This document shows, piece by piece, positions 60,881 through 64,000 of a stretch of 64,000 bases of DNA. The translations under genes were made by a program, and so were the position numbers. Under the pieces are notes generated by a model. That model worked only from the letters and a program-made list of their open reading frames with translations. It had not been told where the DNA came from and made no database searches. The first letter of the stretch is position 1; each line of letters begins with the position of its first letter. This DNA is from Actinomucor elegans (taxonomy: Eukaryota > Mucoromycota > Mucoromycetes > Mucorales > Mucoraceae): positions 558,001 through 622,000 of the forward strand of contig JAMSLZ010000002.1 of NCBI GenBank assembly GCA_026027325.1, written 5' to 3'.

Positions 60881-62006
60881 ACTCCTTTGTTCTTGTTTTC
60901 ACGTGTAGCATTCATATCATAACTATTGGATTATATACATTTTCTCCAATTTTAGATCTTTTTTTTTCTTTGGGCTTAATATTCATAATGGAAAGCACAG
61001 AAAATAAAAAATAAAAACTTTTTTTAAAAACAATGTGTAACCCAAATGGTAAAACAAGTGGATCCCATTTGTCCGTATTTATAGAACTTCTTGGAAGACA
61101 GAGATCGGCGCAAATGCTTCTTTAATAGACAAGTTGGCATGCCCTATCACGTCAAATGGCGGAAGGAAGCAATCTTTAAAATTATTTAGCCTCCCTTCTA
61201 AAGTGGATGTGCTATAATTCGAAAAGTGTCATCCAAAAAAGCATATTTTTTTCTATATTTTTCCTTGGAAACCATCCATTTATCTCGGTCCGTTGCTTAT
61301 CTTGATGCGTGTCAGTTACTTGCAATGAGGTGACCTTTTATTATTTTCGGTCTCCGACTAAATGGTACTCTGTAAAGTTAAATCAGACATCGGTTTATAT
61401 TTCCTTTCTATTCTAATTGTATTGAGCTAACAGTTTAGATTACTAGATATTGTATGATTCAGTTTGAATTCTGACCGAGAAGTGTTAGCTTACCTCGGTT
61501 TGTATTCGAACCTGTTACAATGGATTGATTTTTAAGGTACGGTTTTGGTGTCAAACACTACCGTCTAATGAAAATAGACTACTTTTGTCTGACATAAATC
61601 AATGTTATTAGAGAGGAGCCTTTTTCTGCTTGAACGTTCTATTATTTGAAGCTTAATCAAGCTATTTTTTTTCAACAATGTAGTGTTTATCGCAACATTA
61701 AGCAAATGTTTAGTCTATTTGACTAGAAACCAAATAAATAGATCTATGAACCTGTGGTGTGCCTATTTTCCACAGATAATTCAAGTTTGTCATACCGATA
61801 AAAAGCTAATAAAACGACTCAAAATATAAAAGGAGCTCGTGAGTTGCATGTATGTTTATAGATAGTACAAAAATGACAGTTTATTCAGTATTGAAACTGA
61901 AAGGGCCTTTCATCAAAACATTTTGCAGGCAGATGATGGATGATAAATTAGTAATGAAAAAAAAAAGAAGGATGCATATACTACAGATACATCACCGAAT
62001 AATGGA
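60881..62006. other. Intergenic stretch
   Basis: AT-rich 3' flanks of the membrane-protein gene (+) and of the DPBB gene (-). No coding signal supported. A frame on the plus strand overlapping the DPBB gene is its shadow. Confidence 0.4.
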
Positions 62007-62396
62007 TCACACAAACTCCCACCGAATATCCAGTACACCAACGCTTTGCCGTCCCAAAGCTCGAAATACAGGCGGTGTCAAATCTAGATCGCCAAAACGG
62101 CATTCGGGACACGCATCATTTACCACAGCTACGGTACTACGGCCTCTATGCCATATGCGCACCGATTTACCGCACAGTCTACTCACTTTATTCATATCAC
62201 CATATTGAGCTGCATTCATGGCAACAACAATAGCGTCGTCTGCTTCAAAGCGGCGACATGCACCCCAAGAACCACCGTGTTTCGAAGGTATAAACCATGT
62301 AGCTTTTCCATGATAAATGCCCCGTTTTGTAATAGGAGAGCTGTCGACTAGATGACTGATAATGAGAAAGAAGACGGTAGTAGCAAAGGAAAACAT
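62007..62396 (-). CDS. Small secreted double-psi beta-barrel (RlpA/expansin-like) protein
   Basis: Single exon, 129 aa from the first true ATG (62396). Signal peptide (MFSFATTVFFLIISHLVDSS) and a KR processing site, then a complete DPBB fold: GKATWFIPSKHGGSWGACRR, DAIVVAMNAAQYGDM, CGKSVRIW, TVAVVNDACPECRFGDLDLT, VFRALG and a final VLDIRWEF. The Asp-Ala-Cys-Pro-x-Cys and GDLDLT motifs are the usual polysaccharide-groove residues of barwin/expansin/RlpA-like proteins. Likely a wall-modifying or plant/fungal-interaction protein. It lacks the second expansin domain. No introns, unlike most neighbours. Confidence 0.88.
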   Translation of the reverse strand: MFSFATTVFFLIISHLVDSSPITKRGIYHGKATWFIPSKHGGSWGACRRFEADDAIVVAMNAAQYGDMNKVSRLCGKSVRIWHRGRSTVAVVNDACPECRFGDLDLTPPVFRALGRQSVGVLDIRWEFV

Positions 62397-64000
62397 GAAT
62401 GAGAAATGCAAGAGAAAGAGGGGATGGAATGTGTCTTTTTTTCTCTCTTTGCCCTTTCACTGTCTTTTATATATCGCTGTCATGTAATATAGAATGAGAT
62501 ATGTAATGATAGTTTAATAAAGAAACTATTGTAACCAAACCAAGTAACGCGTTTTCATTTATATTGCTTTTTAATGGGGTATAATAGAAGGGTCTTTTTG
62601 CGCTCAAAGTAAAAATGGACAGCCAAATGTTTCTGATAAAGAAAAGTTTACTTTGTCTTGAAGAAAGCAGTTATAGACGTACAAACGCTACAACTTCACT
62701 GAAAGAAAGAAATTATTGTGAGGCATGAGAGCGTTTGACATGCCATTGGCGCGATATGAGCGTCACCTGGTCAAATCTCGTTTCATAAAGAAGGCAAGGA
62801 TGTTCTTTGGTATTCTACACAAGAGGTCTCGCCCCAGTAATGTGACATTTGGTTATAGCATTCCAAACTGCTCTATTTATAAAACCTCAATGAATAACTT
62901 TCTTTATACTCGATGATCAATGCCAGTAAGAATGCATTCGAAACTGTGAATATTGATATCCAGGCATTGGTCTTTGGAAGGCAAACCTTTATAAACTCTT
63001 GCTTACAGTAAGAGAATTCTTGTAAAGCACGCTGTCAATATGCATGCAAGCCCAAATATTGGTAAAAGAGGATCCAGTAAATTAAACGAGCACATTCAAT
63101 AGATTCAAAAGGACGTGCCCGCTTTTCATATGCATATAACACACACACACAGAGAGAGAGAGGGATAAGTTAAACAGTCATGAGGAATTTATAACAACGG
63201 TTGATAAAATACTTGGAAATTTCTTTGCTCAGCAACATATGAAAATAAATCTTGTTTGGCTACATATGACCAGCTATTGTTATAAGCAATACATGTAGCT
63301 ATTGCCAATGCCATACACATTTTATTGTATTTTAGTTAGACAAAGGTTCTAGGAGCTACAACAGTTTACTTTGAGCAAATGGTAATCATCAGATGCGACA
63401 TTGTGCTGGGATCAAATGAGAGATCTGTGGAGCATTACATCTAGCCTATATAAAATATTAGCAATTTATGACCTTTATTACTTGATCAAATATAAATTCT
63501 GGTGGGCGCAATTATTTCATTCTGGAAACATAATAGTTATTCACTGCGACAGGAAACCGGACTCAATCGAAAATATGGAAATGTTGGATATGGGTCGATT
63601 TTAAAAGAAAAAAAATCCCAAGATTACTACCACTATAGATATAAATATTCAAAAAGAGGGTACTTTAATAGTCTGATCTATTAATACTATAAGTTTATTC
63701 TATTTTATATTATAATCTGTGCTTTATGTCGATTTTATTGCATGTAAACATTTCTAATAAAGACAGCATTTCAAGGAAAAATAAAAAACAACCGATTATC
63801 AATAAATAAATAAAAATAAAACCTATCAAAGGGTATACTATCTAACTATTACATCAATCTATTTAAAGTAATGGTCTATACAACATTGATTAATATACAT
63901 TGCTATTATCTATAGCGCTTATAAAAAGAAATAAAAAACAATGGCAGATTTTCAGAACTGGTCTGGCATGATATATGAAGCTGCTTTGTAGTTACTACTA
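62397..64000. other. Right-hand flank, no firm gene
   Basis: Includes the DPBB promoter (pyrimidine-rich, TATA at about 62465). A plus frame at 62725-62916 has an ATG and basic composition but no domain; frames at 63401-63684 lack a proper start. A mixed (CA)n(GA)n microsatellite lies at 63139-63163. Confidence 0.35.
63139..63163. repeat. (CA)n(GA)n compound microsatellite
   Basis: Six to seven CA units followed at once by about six GA units in non-coding DNA. Confidence 0.9.

Overview
The window looks like nuclear DNA of a filamentous fungus, most likely an early-diverging Mucoromycota (Mucorales) genome. It is AT-rich. Genes are split by many short GT-AG introns, mostly 45-65 bases, with loose consensus and T-rich acceptors, and gene-dense islands alternate with long AT-rich stretches that hold only broken coding fragments. 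The families fit this group: an APSES regulator with long glutamine runs, F-box/LRR proteins, two chitosanase-type glycosidases and an M13 metalloprotease. The genus is an inference. Most gene models were rebuilt by hand from splice signals, and in every confident model the exon phases add up.

Layout. 0-13.6 kb: a Myb-repeat protein (-), a USP36-type ubiquitin protease (+), a split lineage-specific gene with TEHN repeats (-), a GH8 glycosidase (+), an RBR E3 ligase (+) and a complex I 21 kDa subunit (-). 14.5-26.2 kb: a 61-aa two-exon gene, an M13 endopeptidase (-, 9 exons), a Dap1/MAPR haem protein (+), an F-box/LRR protein (+), a Rab8/Sec4 GTPase (-), LSm7 with an RGG extension (+) and a small CTR copper transporter (-) that is invisible as a single ORF. 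27.8-33.2 kb: an intronless F-box protein, an I78 protease-inhibitor-like protein and an MIT-domain protein. 33.2-37.9 kb: sparse, with only broken ORFs. 37.9-39.1 kb: the APSES factor. 39.2-45.8 kb: a graveyard with an orphan exon, a chromodomain relic and a degenerate Merlin (ISXO2-like) transposase. 46.2-49.3 kb: an aldo-keto reductase with a lost catalytic Tyr and a secreted GH46 chitosanase (both -). 51.2-52.2 kb: two unknown proteins. 52.2-58.4 kb: relics, including a possible HSPA12-like pseudogene and an A33-tailed insertion that looks like a retrocopy. 58.4-64 kb: homoserine kinase, a Cys-rich type I membrane protein and a secreted double-psi beta-barrel protein.

The genes do not form operons or an obvious cluster. 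Themes that recur are ubiquitin/SCF function (USP, RBR E3, two F-box proteins), vesicle traffic (Rab, MIT) and cell-wall or secreted functions (GH8, GH46, DPBB, the Cys-rich membrane protein). No tRNA, rRNA, CRISPR array or replication origin was recognised. No complete novel system is evident. The oddest items are the TGA-for-Trp pattern in the Merlin relic, the AKR active-site change with an 18-base micro-exon, a GC-AG intron in GH46, and the unrecognised split genes at 5.9-7.1, 14.5 and 41.1 kb.
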